Positions 25,734 to 35,185 of a stretch of 64,000 bases of DNA are shown one piece after another. This DNA is from Bacteroidales bacterium (GTDB lineage Bacteria; Bacteroidota; Bacteroidia; Bacteroidales; VadinHA17), in contig WXFD01000055.1 in the NCBI GenBank assembly GCA_009877105.1, positions 124,001 to 188,000 of the forward strand, given 5' to 3'. The position numbers were made by a program, and so were the translations under genes. How positions within the stretch are numbered: position 1 is the stretch's first letter; every line of letters starts with the position of its first letter. The notes beneath the pieces were generated by a model. The model searched no databases, was not told the DNA's origin, and saw only the letters and a list, made by a program, of their open reading frames with translations.

Positions 25734-28700
25734 TTACAGACTGATGCTGATACCGGCAAGTACCGTCCTGGGTTGGGGAGCGGAATAAAAATCAGATCCC
25801 GATCTCAACGAATTAACCATAAAATCCGCAGACACTTCCGGATCCCAGCCCCTGTATTTGGAAAAAGTCAGGAGATTATGACCCTGGACATAAACCCTTG
25901 CCCCGCTGAGCCCGAGTCTGTTCAAAAAACTGCCAGGCAGATCATAGCTCAGCATTGCAGTCCTGAGTTTGATGTAATCTCCGGGTGAAACATATCTGCT
26001 GTTGCGCGACTGATTCCCGTTAACATATCCAAGACGCGCCTGGGGTATGTCTGTCTGATCACCCGGTTTTTTCCAGCTATTAAGCTGGTCTGTTGTCTGA
26101 TTGTCGAACCATGTTGCATTGGAGGCCAGAAATGAGTCTCCCGCAAGATGAATTTTATTGCCGCTTACGCCCTGAAACATGAATGACAACACAAAATTCC
26201 TGTAGCTCAGGCTGTTGGTTATTGCAAATAAAACGGGAGGGTTAGGATTCCCCAGAACAACAAATCCGGCTTTGGAATAATCACTGGTTGTAGTGGTATG
26301 ATCTGTAATATTTCCCTGGGCATCCCTCGGGTTCACATACCATAATGCGTCCCCGTTAGCCGGGTCTGCTCCCGCATATTCTGCCCCGTAAAACACTCCC
26401 AGGGGCTGGCCAACCATGGCCACATTCATAAATACCGAACTTCCCTCATCGATCAGTGAGTTTTCGCCAAGATCAGTGATCTTGTTCCTGTTAACGGAAA
26501 AGTTGACGTTCGTTGACCAGAGCAATGCTCCGGCAGTATTGGTAGTGTTAAGGACGAATTCAAACCCTTCGTTCCTCATTGATCCCAGGTTCTGTGCCTG
26601 AACCCTGTTTCCTGATGTTCCGGGAACGGGAACATTCAAAATAAGATCGGATGTATTTTTTATATAATAATCGATCCCGCCCGAGATCCTGTTTTCAAAT
26701 AACCCGAAATCAAGTCCGACATTCGTCTGAAGCGTAGATTCCCATTTTAAATTCTCATTTGGTACCTGACCTGGAATCAATCCTGAGCTTCCATTGTAAT
26801 TATCTGTACCAAACAAACCTATATAGCTGTAATTACCTATACCGGTATTGCCCGTAAGGCCAGTGCTTACCCTCAGCTTCAATAAGCTCAGTGCAGCCGC
26901 ATCGGCAAGGAAGCCTTCCCTGCTCAGCACCCATCCGGCAGAAGCAGCAGGAAATGTTCCGTATCTCGACTTTTTTCCAAAACGTGAAGATCCGTCGACG
27001 CGTGCCGACAGGCTTATAATGTATTTATACCTGTAATCGAAATTTATCCTTGAAAACCAGGAAAGATAACTGTATTCCGCCCTTTCGGATGAGCTGCCGC
27101 TTATTAAACCTGCGTTTGAAAGAGTCCGGAGGTCATCAGTCGGAAAATCCTGGCCAGTGAGCCATGCATTGTCAATAACGGTATACTGGTATTCCGTACC
27201 CAGGACACCGCTTATGCCGAAATTATCAGATCTGCCCGAATAATCTATGTATGACCTGGGTGAAATATTCCGGATTTCACCGTAATTTGCAAATCCATAT
27301 CCGCCCGTATCTTCTCCCGATTCTGTCCTTTTCCCGTAACTGCAGTTCTCCTTCAGATTTAAAAGATCTATGCCAATCTCGTTTTTCCAGACAAGATTCT
27401 CCAGTATTCTGAAATTCAGGTAGCTGTTCGCCAGGGTTCTCAGGTTTGAGATTTTCCTGGAAGCATCTTCCGTATCAATCAGGCTGTTGTAATAAGTTGT
27501 GATCGGGGTATTGTACAATTTGCCCTTTTTATCCCGCACCGGGGTTATCGGAGCAAGGGCAACCAGCTGCATGGGTGATGAAAAGGAATTATCTGCCGGT
27601 ATCTGATCAACATTCGTACCCGAAAGGCTCAGGGAGACTCCGATGTCGAGGAACCTGTTAACCTTGTTGTCAAGGTTCAGCCGGCCCGTAATCCGCTCCC
27701 ATCCGTTTGATATCAGTATCCCTTCCCTGCTTGTATATGAACCGCTTGCAAAGAATCTCAGATTATCATTGCCGCCCCGGGCAGAAAAATCAGCGGTCAG
27801 GAGGCTTCCAGTCCGGAACGCCTGGTCCTGCCAGTCAGTATTTACGGCAAGATTCGGATCATTGTATGCAGCCCAGCCGGAATATCGTTCAAACCGGCTT
27901 CTTGCAAATTCAAGCCACGATCCGGAATAGTCGGCAGGATTGTTCACAGGATCAAGGCCCTCGTACCGGTCGCTGTTGTAGGCAGCCTCTTCAAAGTAAC
28001 GGATATATTGTTCCGAATTAAGAAAATTCCTCCTGGCTGAAGGCTGGCTGAAACCTCTCTGCAGTGTGAAGTTAAGTTTTGTATCACCGGAAATACCCCT
28101 TTTTGTGGTGATCAGCACAACCCCGTTTGCCCCCCTCGAACCGTAGATTGCTGCTGCAGATCCGTCTTTCAGAATTTCAACCGACTCTATGTCGTTGATA
28201 TTGAACGGGAGCAAAGGATTTATAGCTGCACCTGACTGATTAAGTGATTCTGTGGCAAGCGGAATACCATCAACCACAAACAGCGGATCATTACCAGCAG
28301 TGACCGAGGTGGCACCTCTGATCCTCATCCTTGCCGAACCCGCTACCTTCCCGCTCAGCGACTCAATGAAGACCCCGGCAACTCTTCCCTGTAACGCCAT
28401 TTCAACTGTGGGCACAGGCGCTGAACTGATACTGGCTCCGTCTACCCTGACTATACTTCCGGTAACCAGCGACTTTTCCCGGATGCCGTATCCGGTCATC
28501 ACTGTATCATTCTGACCTGGCTGGTCTGAGACAGGTTTGGCATTATCTGCATCGTCGGATCCGGTGATGACACCTGTGGTTTTCATATCCTCAGCAGAAA
28601 ACTCCGGCCCTGATGCCTCCCCTGCATCAATGCTGTTCATCCAATCCGTTTCAGAAAACATCATATTGCCCGGATCACTGAGCAGAACGGCCCGCACAGC

Positions 28701-28814
28701 AGGTTCATTTTCTGCTGTACCAGCTGCTCCGGTAATGATCTTTTCATGAGCGGACAGCAGGCCCGGATAAAAGCACGAAATAAAAATCAGCAGATATAAC
28801 TTATTCATGATCAT
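25734..28814 (-). CDS. SusC/RagA-type TonB-dependent outer membrane transporter
   Basis: A 1026-residue protein with a signal peptide (about 1-22; start at either of two close ATGs). The plug domain runs from about 105 (TGYGIREKSLVTGSI) and contains GRVAGVFIE, MRIRGATSV, LFVVDGIPL and ILKDGSAAAIYGSRGANGVV. A 22-strand TonB barrel follows and ends with ISISL. It imports ligand with energy from TonB. The segment between signal peptide and plug (about 23-104) is acidic and Ser/Asp-rich and does not resemble the carboxypeptidase-regulatory-like domain usual in SusC. The SusD gene follows after 21 bases. Confidence 0.94.
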   Translation of the reverse strand: MIMNKLYLLIFISCFYPGLLSAHEKIITGAAGTAENEPAVRAVLLSDPGNMMFSETDWMNSIDAGEASGPEFSAEDMKTTGVITGSDDADNAKPVSDQPGQNDTVMTGYGIREKSLVTGSIVRVDGASISSAPVPTVEMALQGRVAGVFIESLSGKVAGSARMRIRGATSVTAGNDPLFVVDGIPLATESLNQSGAAINPLLPFNINDIESVEILKDGSAAAIYGSRGANGVVLITTKRGISGDTKLNFTLQRGFSQPSARRNFLNSEQYIRYFEEAAYNSDRYEGLDPVNNPADYSGSWLEFARSRFERYSGWAAYNDPNLAVNTDWQDQAFRTGSLLTADFSARGGNDNLRFFASGSYTSREGILISNGWERITGRLNLDNKVNRFLDIGVSLSLSGTNVDQIPADNSFSSPMQLVALAPITPVRDKKGKLYNTPITTYYNSLIDTEDASRKISNLRTLANSYLNFRILENLVWKNEIGIDLLNLKENCSYGKRTESGEDTGGYGFANYGEIRNISPRSYIDYSGRSDNFGISGVLGTEYQYTVIDNAWLTGQDFPTDDLRTLSNAGLISGSSSERAEYSYLSWFSRINFDYRYKYIISLSARVDGSSRFGKKSRYGTFPAASAGWVLSREGFLADAAALSLLKLRVSTGLTGNTGIGNYSYIGLFGTDNYNGSSGLIPGQVPNENLKWESTLQTNVGLDFGLFENRISGGIDYYIKNTSDLILNVPVPGTSGNRVQAQNLGSMRNEGFEFVLNTTNTAGALLWSTNVNFSVNRNKITDLGENSLIDEGSSVFMNVAMVGQPLGVFYGAEYAGADPANGDALWYVNPRDAQGNITDHTTTTSDYSKAGFVVLGNPNPPVLFAITNSLSYRNFVLSFMFQGVSGNKIHLAGDSFLASNATWFDNQTTDQLNSWKKPGDQTDIPQARLGYVNGNQSRNSRYVSPGDYIKLRTAMLSYDLPGSFLNRLGLSGARVYVQGHNLLTFSKYRGWDPEVSADFMVNSLRSGSDFYSAPQPRTVLAGISISL

Positions 28815-29281
28815 TTTTTAAGATTTGAAATGGGGAAAGATGCCGGAACAGATCCCGGTCACTTTCAAAATTCTGCAGAAAAGGAGCCGGACTGCAGCAA
28901 TCATATATTTTCCACTGCTGACATGTCTGAGGTTACCTGTTCCGACTGCCCTGAAAATACATGACAGAAAAACATAAAAAACAAGCGCCGTGAGAATCAT
29001 AGTCCGGAATATCCTCCTGGTGTTTTAAATTACCTGTGTAATAAGTTTTTTCAGACAAATTCAAAAAAGAGTCTGAAGTATTGCAATAAGAACGCAAATG
29101 AATCAAAAAAATTTCAATTTCGCCATTCCATTCCTGCTTTCCCCCTTCCGTATCTCAAGGCTGTTCAGCCAGGCAATATCAATAACCGGGCCTTGTGTCC
29201 GGCGGAAACTTCAGCCTGATACCTCACGGATCGGAAGCTGAATACTATATTTATCATATTTTACTTCCCGGGATAAACCAA

Positions 29282-29297
29282 TATCCCTGCAGGGATA
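29282..29297. repeat. 16-base perfect palindrome upstream of dnaE
   Basis: TATCCCTGCAGGGATA reads the same on both strands. Another half-site, GGGATA, occurs at 29270-29275. It ends 13 bases before the dnaE -7 box and so covers the -33 region, where the usual TTG is missing. A regulator site is inferred. Confidence 0.5.
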
Positions 29298-29310
29298 ATC
29301 CAATTTTGAG

Positions 29311-29318
29311 TATTTTTG
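29311..29318 (+). promoter_or_regulatory. -7-like element of dnaE
   Basis: TATTTTTG matches TAnnTTTG, 34 bases before the dnaE ATG. No TTG at the -33 distance; the palindrome at 29282-29297 occupies that place. Confidence 0.5.
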
Positions 29319-29352
29319 TCATTGGTCAAATTCTCCTATTCAGCCTCATCAG

Positions 29353-32300
29353 ATGACAGCCTTTTCACATCTTCACGTTCACACCCAGTATTCCATTCTT
29401 GACGGTGCATCGCATATTCCGAACCTCATTGAAAGGGTGAAATCGCTGGGCATGGAAGCTGTTGCAATCACCGACCACGGTAATATGTTTGGTGTGAAGG
29501 AATTTCATTCTGCAGCAACCAGGAAGGGAATTAAGCCGATAATAGGCTGCGAGGTATATGTTGCCAAAAGATCGATTGGTGAAACAGCAGGAAAGGAGGA
29601 CCGGTCAGGTGATCATCTTATCCTTCTAGCCAAAAATCTGACAGGTTACAAGAATCTTGTGAAGCTTGTTTCAACATCATGGATAAAGGGTTTTTACTAC
29701 ACACCTCGCATTGACAAGGACCTCCTGAAGAAACACAGTGAGGGTTTAATTGCTTCATCTGCATGCATTGCAGGCGAGATCCAGGATGAGATCCTGAACG
29801 GCAGCATGGAAAGGGCCGAAGCCGTCCTCCGTGATTTCCTGGACATATTCGGAGATGATTTCTATCTTGAGATACAGAGGCATGAAACCAATGATCCGGA
29901 AGCAGACAGGACGGTTTTTCCCAAACAGCAGCAGGTCATTGAGGCTTTCAGAAAGCTGTCGGTCAAGTACAATGTGAAGATCATTGCAACCAACGATGTT
30001 CATTTCGTAAATGCAGAAGATGCCGAAGCACACGACAGGCTGATCTGTATTAATACAGCAAAGGATTTCGATGATCCCGACAGGCTCCGCTATTCAAAGC
30101 AGGAGTATCTTAAGAGTGAGGAGGAAATGCGCAGAATATTCAGCGATATTCCCGAAGCAATCGATAACGTTGGGGAGCTGGTGGCCGGAATTGAGAAATA
30201 CAAGCTCGATCATGATCCCATAATGCCTGATTTTCAGATACCAGATGGATTCAGTGACAAGAACGGTTACCTCAGGCACCTGACTTATGCAGGAGCAGCG
30301 GAAAGATGGGGCAATCCGACCAGGGAACAGACAGAAAGGATTGATTTTGAACTGGAGACAATTGCAAAAATGGGCTATCCGGGATACTTTCTCATAGTCC
30401 AGGACCTGCTCAGGGCTGCCCGCGAAATGGGAGTATCGGTAGGTCCGGGAAGAGGATCCGCAGCAGGCTCGGCCGTTGCATACTGTCTCAGGATCACCGA
30501 TATTGACCCGATAAAATACGGCCTGCTGTTTGAAAGATTCCTGAATCTCGACCGCATCTCCATGCCCGATATCGACATAGATTTTGATGAAGACGGCAGG
30601 GAAGATGTTTTAAGATATGTTGTAAATAAATATGGCCACGACAAGGTTGCCCATATCATCACCTTCGGAACAATGGCTGCAAAAATGGCAATCAGGGATG
30701 TTGCACGGGTCCAGAGGCTGCCCCTGGCCGAAGCCGACCGGCTTGCCAAACTAGTGCCGGAAAGACCGGGAGTGACCTTATCCGCAGCCTACACTGAAGT
30801 GCCCGAGCTTGCAAAGGAAAAAGACTCTCCCAACAAACTGGTGTCACAGACCCTGAAATACGCCGAGGTCCTGGAAGGATCAATCCGGCAGACTGGCGTC
30901 CACGCATGCGGAATAATAATCGGCAGGGATGCCCTCGATAATTATATCCCCCTTTGCACTGCAAAGGATACCGACCTGTACGCCACACAATACGATGGAA
31001 GTCATGTGGAATCGGTGGGTCTCCTTAAAATGGACTTCCTGGGGCTGAAGACCCTTTCAATAATAAAAGACGCTGTTGAGAACATAAAAAGATCACGGGG
31101 AACCGTAATCAATATTGAAAAACTGCCTCTCGACGATAAAAAAACATTCGAACTTTTCAGCAATGGTGAAACCACGGGAATATTCCAGTTTGAATCAACC
31201 GGAATGAAAAGGTATCTCCGGGAACTCAGGCCCAACCGGTTCGAGGATCTCATTGCAATGAATGCCCTTTACCGCCCCGGCCCGATGGAGTACATCCCCA
31301 AGTTCATCAGGATTAAACATGGTACCGAACCAATCAACTTCACCCTTCCGGTGATGGAGAGGTATCTGAATGAAACCTATGGGATCACAGTATACCAGGA
31401 ACAGGTAATGCTCCTCTCCCAGGAACTGGCAGGATTCACAAAGGGTGAAGCCGATACCCTGAGAAAGGCTATGGGAAAGAAGAAAAAGTCCATCATGGAT
31501 GAAATGAAGCTGAAGTTTTTCGAGGGATGCATCAGGAGAGGCTATGATGAGACGATTGTCAACAAGATATGGTCCGACTGGGAAGCCTTTGCACAATATG
31601 CATTCAATAAATCACATTCCACCTGCTATGCACTGATCGCGTTCCAGACCGGATACCTGAAAGCCAATTACCCTGCTGAATACATGGCAGCTGTTCTCAG
31701 CCGGAATATAAGCGACATCAAGAAAATAACCATCTTCATGGATGAGTGCAGAAGAATGGGAATGGAAGTGCTGGGCCCCGATGTAAATGAAAGCAATGTC
31801 AAGTTTACCGTCAACCGCGACGGTAATATCAGGTTCGGCCTGGGTGCCATAAAGGGCGTTGGCGAAAATGCCGTCCTCCAGCTGATTGAGGAAAGGGAAA
31901 AGAACGGTGTTTATAAAAGTATATACGATCTGGCAGAAAGGGTGAACCTGAATTCCCTCAACAAGAAAAACCTTGAAGCAATGGCAGTCGCCGGTGCCTT
32001 CGACTGTTTCACCGACATATCAAGGTCGCAGTATTTTGCCATCGACACCCGGGGAGTCAGCTTCATTGAAAACCTGATCAGATACGGCAATAATGCAAAG
32101 AGCATTAAAAACTCGAGCCAGCAGACACTTTTTGGATCAACCGGTGGATTCGACATAATCAAGCCGGATGCACCATCCTGCCCCGACTGGCCCAAACTTG
32201 AAAAACTGAACAAGGAAAAGGAAGTGATAGGAATCTATCTTTCCTCCCACCCGCTCGACGATTTCAAACTTGAAATAAACAACTTCACCAATGCCACCCT

Positions 32301-32838
32301 GGCAGACCTCCAGAACCTCAGTGAATGGTACGAGAGAGATGTAATTGTTGCAGGGATGGTTACCGATTCAAAGAACGGGATAGGAAAAAACGGTAAACCC
32401 TATGGGTCATTCACCCTGCAGGATTATTCCGATTCATTCAGGTTCGTGATGTTCGACAAGGAATACATCGAATTCAGCAAGTTCTTCATTACAGGATATT
32501 ACCTTCTTGTAAAAGGAAGGGTGCAAAAACACAAATTCAGAAAGGATGAGCTTGAATTCAGCATTAAATCCATTAACCTTCTTTCCAGTGTAAAGGATGA
32601 ACTTGTAAAGTCGGTTACGGTGAAAATCAACATGGAAATCGTAAATATGGCAATGATCAGCGATCTTCTTGAACTGATGAAAGAGAACAGGGGCGAATCA
32701 GAATTGAAGTTTTTGTTTTACGACCAGGAAGATAAAATATCCCTTTCAATGTTCTCAAGAACAATAAGGATCAGGCTGAACAATGAATTAATTTCATTTC
32801 TCGACGATTACCCGGGAATCGAATATAAAGTTAATTAA
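29353..32838 (+). CDS. dnaE: DNA polymerase III alpha subunit
   Basis: A 1161-residue replicative polymerase of the DnaE1 type. It starts with a PHP domain (HLHVHTQYSILDGASHIPNL, ITDHGNMFG and GCEVYVA). The polymerase catalytic region follows with GPGRGSAAGS, the Asp-rich MPDIDIDFDEDGRED, and NALYRPGPMEYIP. Helix-hairpin-helix elements (GAIKGVGENAV) and a C-terminal OB-fold domain (VIVAGMVTDSKNGIGKNGKP) complete it. The length matches the family. It synthesises DNA in the replisome. It is followed by trxA after 43 bases, although trxA has its own -7 box. Confidence 0.97.
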   Translation: MTAFSHLHVHTQYSILDGASHIPNLIERVKSLGMEAVAITDHGNMFGVKEFHSAATRKGIKPIIGCEVYVAKRSIGETAGKEDRSGDHLILLAKNLTGYKNLVKLVSTSWIKGFYYTPRIDKDLLKKHSEGLIASSACIAGEIQDEILNGSMERAEAVLRDFLDIFGDDFYLEIQRHETNDPEADRTVFPKQQQVIEAFRKLSVKYNVKIIATNDVHFVNAEDAEAHDRLICINTAKDFDDPDRLRYSKQEYLKSEEEMRRIFSDIPEAIDNVGELVAGIEKYKLDHDPIMPDFQIPDGFSDKNGYLRHLTYAGAAERWGNPTREQTERIDFELETIAKMGYPGYFLIVQDLLRAAREMGVSVGPGRGSAAGSAVAYCLRITDIDPIKYGLLFERFLNLDRISMPDIDIDFDEDGREDVLRYVVNKYGHDKVAHIITFGTMAAKMAIRDVARVQRLPLAEADRLAKLVPERPGVTLSAAYTEVPELAKEKDSPNKLVSQTLKYAEVLEGSIRQTGVHACGIIIGRDALDNYIPLCTAKDTDLYATQYDGSHVESVGLLKMDFLGLKTLSIIKDAVENIKRSRGTVINIEKLPLDDKKTFELFSNGETTGIFQFESTGMKRYLRELRPNRFEDLIAMNALYRPGPMEYIPKFIRIKHGTEPINFTLPVMERYLNETYGITVYQEQVMLLSQELAGFTKGEADTLRKAMGKKKKSIMDEMKLKFFEGCIRRGYDETIVNKIWSDWEAFAQYAFNKSHSTCYALIAFQTGYLKANYPAEYMAAVLSRNISDIKKITIFMDECRRMGMEVLGPDVNESNVKFTVNRDGNIRFGLGAIKGVGENAVLQLIEEREKNGVYKSIYDLAERVNLNSLNKKNLEAMAVAGAFDCFTDISRSQYFAIDTRGVSFIENLIRYGNNAKSIKNSSQQTLFGSTGGFDIIKPDAPSCPDWPKLEKLNKEKEVIGIYLSSHPLDDFKLEINNFTNATLADLQNLSEWYERDVIVAGMVTDSKNGIGKNGKPYGSFTLQDYSDSFRFVMFDKEYIEFSKFFITGYYLLVKGRVQKHKFRKDELEFSIKSINLLSSVKDELVKSVTVKINMEIVNMAMISDLLELMKENRGESELKFLFYDQEDKISLSMFSRTIRIRLNNELISFLDDYPGIEYKVN

Positions 32839-32839
32839 C

Positions 32840-32847
32840 TATATTTG
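32840..32847 (+). promoter_or_regulatory. -7-like element of trxA
   Basis: TATATTTG directly after the dnaE stop, 34 bases before the trxA ATG. No -33 TTG is seen, so this could supplement read-through from dnaE. Confidence 0.45.
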
Positions 32848-32881
32848 CGTCCGTGAGAATCTGATTATAAATCATAATGGC

Positions 32882-33202
32882 ATGGCACAAGATGTAAACG
32901 ACAGCAACTTCGATGAAATAGTAATTAATTCCGATAAAGTGGTACTGGTGGATTTCTGGGCGGAGTGGTGCGGACCATGCAGGATGATTACACCCATTGT
33001 TGAGGACATATCAAAGGAATATGCCGACAGGGTTGTGGTTGCCAAATGCGATGTGGACGAAAGCCCGGGAGTGGCTGCAAGGTTCGGGATAAGGAATATT
33101 CCCACGGTACTTTACTTTAAAAATGGCGCAGTGGCTGACAAGCAGGTGGGTGCAGTTCCAAAGGCGAACTTTGTAAAAAAGCTGGATATACTTCTTCAAT
33201 AG
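32882..33202 (+). CDS. trxA: thioredoxin
   Basis: A 106-residue classical cytosolic thioredoxin. The redox site is WCGPC (W29 to C33), the buried Asp is in VDFWAEW, and the cis-Pro lies in IRNIPTVLYF. It reduces protein disulfides, with electrons from thioredoxin reductase. The length is typical and no signal peptide is present. The start at 32882 is fixed because a nearby upstream ATG in another frame runs into a stop. Confidence 0.97.
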   Translation: MAQDVNDSNFDEIVINSDKVVLVDFWAEWCGPCRMITPIVEDISKEYADRVVVAKCDVDESPGVAARFGIRNIPTVLYFKNGAVADKQVGAVPKANFVKKLDILLQ

Positions 33203-33404
33203 GAGATTCCGGATATCTCTTACAGTCTAGAAGACATCTCTTTGATGCAGGAAGTCGCCTGAGCGGCGCAAAACCCATACGGAAGTATCAGCGGAATACC
33301 CGCTTCTGAAATCGCGACATAATTAATCCGGCAGATTATTGCCTGATTACAGCCTCAAAACTGACAAAACCAACTCTCACAAGTCCTGTTTTTAAAATAA
33401 TTTC

Positions 33405-33980
33405 ATGACAGTCTGCGTGTTTGCTGCTTCAAGCAGCCGGATCGACAAAAAATATGCGGAGGCAGCCAGGGAGCTGGGAACTCTCATTGCCAGTTCGCGA
33501 ATACAGGTTATTTACGGCGGAGGAGGCATAGGACTGATGGGCGTGCTTGCCGACGCGGTAATTTCCGGCGGCGGGATAATTACGGGTATCATGCCTTCAT
33601 TCATGAATGATGAAGGCTGGGGACATCCCCGGGTAATGGACATGATACTTACATCAGATATGGCTGAAAGAAAAAAAAACATGTTCTCAAGGGCCGATGC
33701 GGTTGTGGCACTCCCGGGCGGAGTGGGAACGCTGGAAGAACTAACCGAGGCAATCACCCTGAAACAGCTTGGTCTGTTCAGGGGTCCCGTGGTTATCCTG
33801 AACACCCTCGGCTTCTACAAATCACTTATCGGTTTCTTTGAACACATGATCAGCAATCATTTTCTCAGGCCGGAACACAGGGGAATATGGACAGTGGCAG
33901 ACACCCCTGGAGAGGTGATAAGAGCCCTTCGGAACAACACCAGGTGGATTGATGATCCGAGAAGAATTGCCAGGATCTAG
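33405..33980 (+). CDS. LOG-family nucleotide 5'-monophosphate phosphoribohydrolase
   Basis: A 191-residue Rossmann-fold protein of the TIGR00730/LOG family. The motif PGGVGTLEELTEA carries the family's PGGxGTxxE catalytic signature, and the conserved Arg sits in MAERKKNMFSRAD. The N-terminus VCVFAASSSRIDKKYAEAA and GGGGIGLMGVLADA bind the nucleotide phosphate. Family knowledge: these enzymes cleave the N-glycosidic bond of AMP or cytokinin nucleotides; the physiological role in bacteria is unclear. It is transcribed toward ribD, with a large inverted repeat between the two genes. Confidence 0.92.
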   Translation: MTVCVFAASSSRIDKKYAEAARELGTLIASSRIQVIYGGGGIGLMGVLADAVISGGGIITGIMPSFMNDEGWGHPRVMDMILTSDMAERKKNMFSRADAVVALPGGVGTLEELTEAITLKQLGLFRGPVVILNTLGFYKSLIGFFEHMISNHFLRPEHRGIWTVADTPGEVIRALRNNTRWIDDPRRIARI

Positions 33981-34001
33981 CATTGAGTGAATATTGTTTA
34001 T

Positions 34002-34039
34002 ATTGAGATATGTCAATTTACTAATTGATATATCTCAAT
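34002..34039. repeat. 17-bp inverted repeat between convergent genes
   Basis: Arms at 34002-34018 and 34023-34039 pair over 17 positions with one G/T mismatch (a wobble in RNA) around a 4-base loop. The arms begin ATTGAGATAT. It lies 22 bases after the LOG stop and 65 bases before the ribD stop. No T-run follows, so it may work as a bidirectional terminator or RNA-stabilising hairpin, or as a protein site. Confidence 0.6.
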
Positions 34040-34103
34040 GTTGCTTAAGGTATTGATCAACCGTATCTGCTTCCGGTAACTATTTCCCTCAGCCAGGTCA
34101 ATT

Positions 34104-35159
34104 TCATTTGTTGTTCAGCAACCTTTTCAGTGTACTGTTGCTGAAAGTTTTTTCCATTATGGTCTTTCCTTCAACCGAAGGGGCTTTCACCCCGGCTTTG
34201 AAGGCCTTTGTACCGGTAAATACACAGGCTTCGTCCCAGTAACCGGTTTTTATAAAATGACTAAGGACCTGGGCCCCGCCTTCGATGAACAACGACTGGA
34301 TACCCCAGCCGTGAAGCGCCTCAGATATCTGTTTTGCGGCAGGTTCGCGATGGTTAAGCTTCATAATCACTGAGCCCGGAAGTACCACTTTCTCCGGATA
34401 GAATGTAAAAACAATCAATGATCCGATTGATCTGTTCACTGCGGGATCATCAGGAAGTGAACCTGATCCGCTCAGAATAATGCGAATTGGGTTGCTGCCC
34501 TTCCATTCCCTCACATTCAGCCGGGGATCATCGGCCCTGACGGTTCCTGCCCCGACCAGGATTGCCTGCTCCGAAGCTCTCCACTTGTGGACAAGTATCC
34601 TCTCGGCCCGGCCAGTGATCCAGTTTGGCTCAATCCTGTAGTCTTCATCCCTTTCCCTGTCGATGAATCCGTCGCTGCTTTCGGCCCATTTCAGTGTTAT
34701 ATAGGGTCTTTTCTTCTCATGAAAGGTCAGAAACCTTCTGTTAATTCTCCTGCATTCATCCTCGCAAACACCGGTAACAACCTCGCATCCTGCATCGCGA
34801 AGCCTGGAAATACCCTTTCCGGACACTTTGGCACTTGTATCGATGGTCCCGACTACCACTTTTGGTATCTTCCACGATACTATCATATCTGCGCACGGAG
34901 GTGTTTTCCCGAAATGCGAACAGGGTTCAAGATTGACATAAAGGGTCGATTCTTCCAGCAGCTTTTTGTTACGGACTGATTCCACCGCCCTGGATTCAGC
35001 ATGGGGTCCTCCGGCTTTAATATGATATCCTTCCCCTATGATGTTTCCCTGATGCACGATCACGGCCCCGACCATCGGATTAGGATAAGTCATACCCTCA
35101 GCCTTGCTGGCCAGGTCGAGGCATCTGCGCATGAATTTCATGTCATTATTTTCAGGCAT
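34104..35159 (-). CDS. ribD: bifunctional riboflavin biosynthesis deaminase/reductase RibD
   Basis: A 351-residue fusion. The N-terminal cytidine-deaminase-like domain binds zinc with HAE (53-55) and PCSHFGKTPPCA (79-90) and deaminates the diaminohydroxy-pyrimidine. The C-terminal domain (about 148-351: RPYITLKWAESSDGFI, AILVGAGTVRADDPRLNVR and LFIEGGAQVLSHFI) reduces the ribosyl chain with NADPH. Both steps are in riboflavin synthesis. No other rib gene is nearby and no FMN riboswitch was seen. It is divergent from prmC with a gap of only 26 bases. Confidence 0.96.
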   Translation of the reverse strand: MPENNDMKFMRRCLDLASKAEGMTYPNPMVGAVIVHQGNIIGEGYHIKAGGPHAESRAVESVRNKKLLEESTLYVNLEPCSHFGKTPPCADMIVSWKIPKVVVGTIDTSAKVSGKGISRLRDAGCEVVTGVCEDECRRINRRFLTFHEKKRPYITLKWAESSDGFIDRERDEDYRIEPNWITGRAERILVHKWRASEQAILVGAGTVRADDPRLNVREWKGSNPIRIILSGSGSLPDDPAVNRSIGSLIVFTFYPEKVVLPGSVIMKLNHREPAAKQISEALHGWGIQSLFIEGGAQVLSHFIKTGYWDEACVFTGTKAFKAGVKAPSVEGKTIMEKTFSNSTLKRLLNNK

Positions 35160-35173
35160 TTGCTTGAAAGTGC

Positions 35174-35181
35174 TAATTTTG
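35174..35181 (+). promoter_or_regulatory. -7-like element at the prmC start
   Basis: TAATTTTG ends only four bases before the prmC ATG at 35186. If functional, the transcript would start at or next to the start codon, that is, a leaderless mRNA. The -33 TTG at 19 bases is missing. Confidence 0.3.
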
Positions 35182-35185
35182 GCTA

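Larger units (their letters stand above)
28815..29352. other. divergent intergenic region between SusC-like gene and dnaE
   Basis: A 538-base AT-rich spacer. It holds an inverted repeat (TTCAGAC at 29050-29056, GTCTGAA at 29071-29077), a 16-base perfect palindrome at 29282-29297 and the dnaE -7 box at 29311-29318. No consensus promoter for the SusC-like gene was found on the minus strand, and no riboswitch, sRNA or tRNA was recognised. A 60-codon frame on the minus strand here has no family resemblance and is not called. Confidence 0.45.

Noticed and set aside
28818..29000. 60-codon minus-strand frame in the susC-dnaE spacer
   Set aside because: Cys/Leu-rich composition without motif or start signal; looks like chance.
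29190..29300. Riboswitch (TPP or cobalamin) upstream of the SusC-like gene
   Set aside because: Neither the TPP core nor a B12 box could be found on either strand.
33203..33404. RNA gene or terminator after trxA
   Set aside because: Only a 5-bp hairpin without a T-run is visible; no conserved RNA structure recognised.
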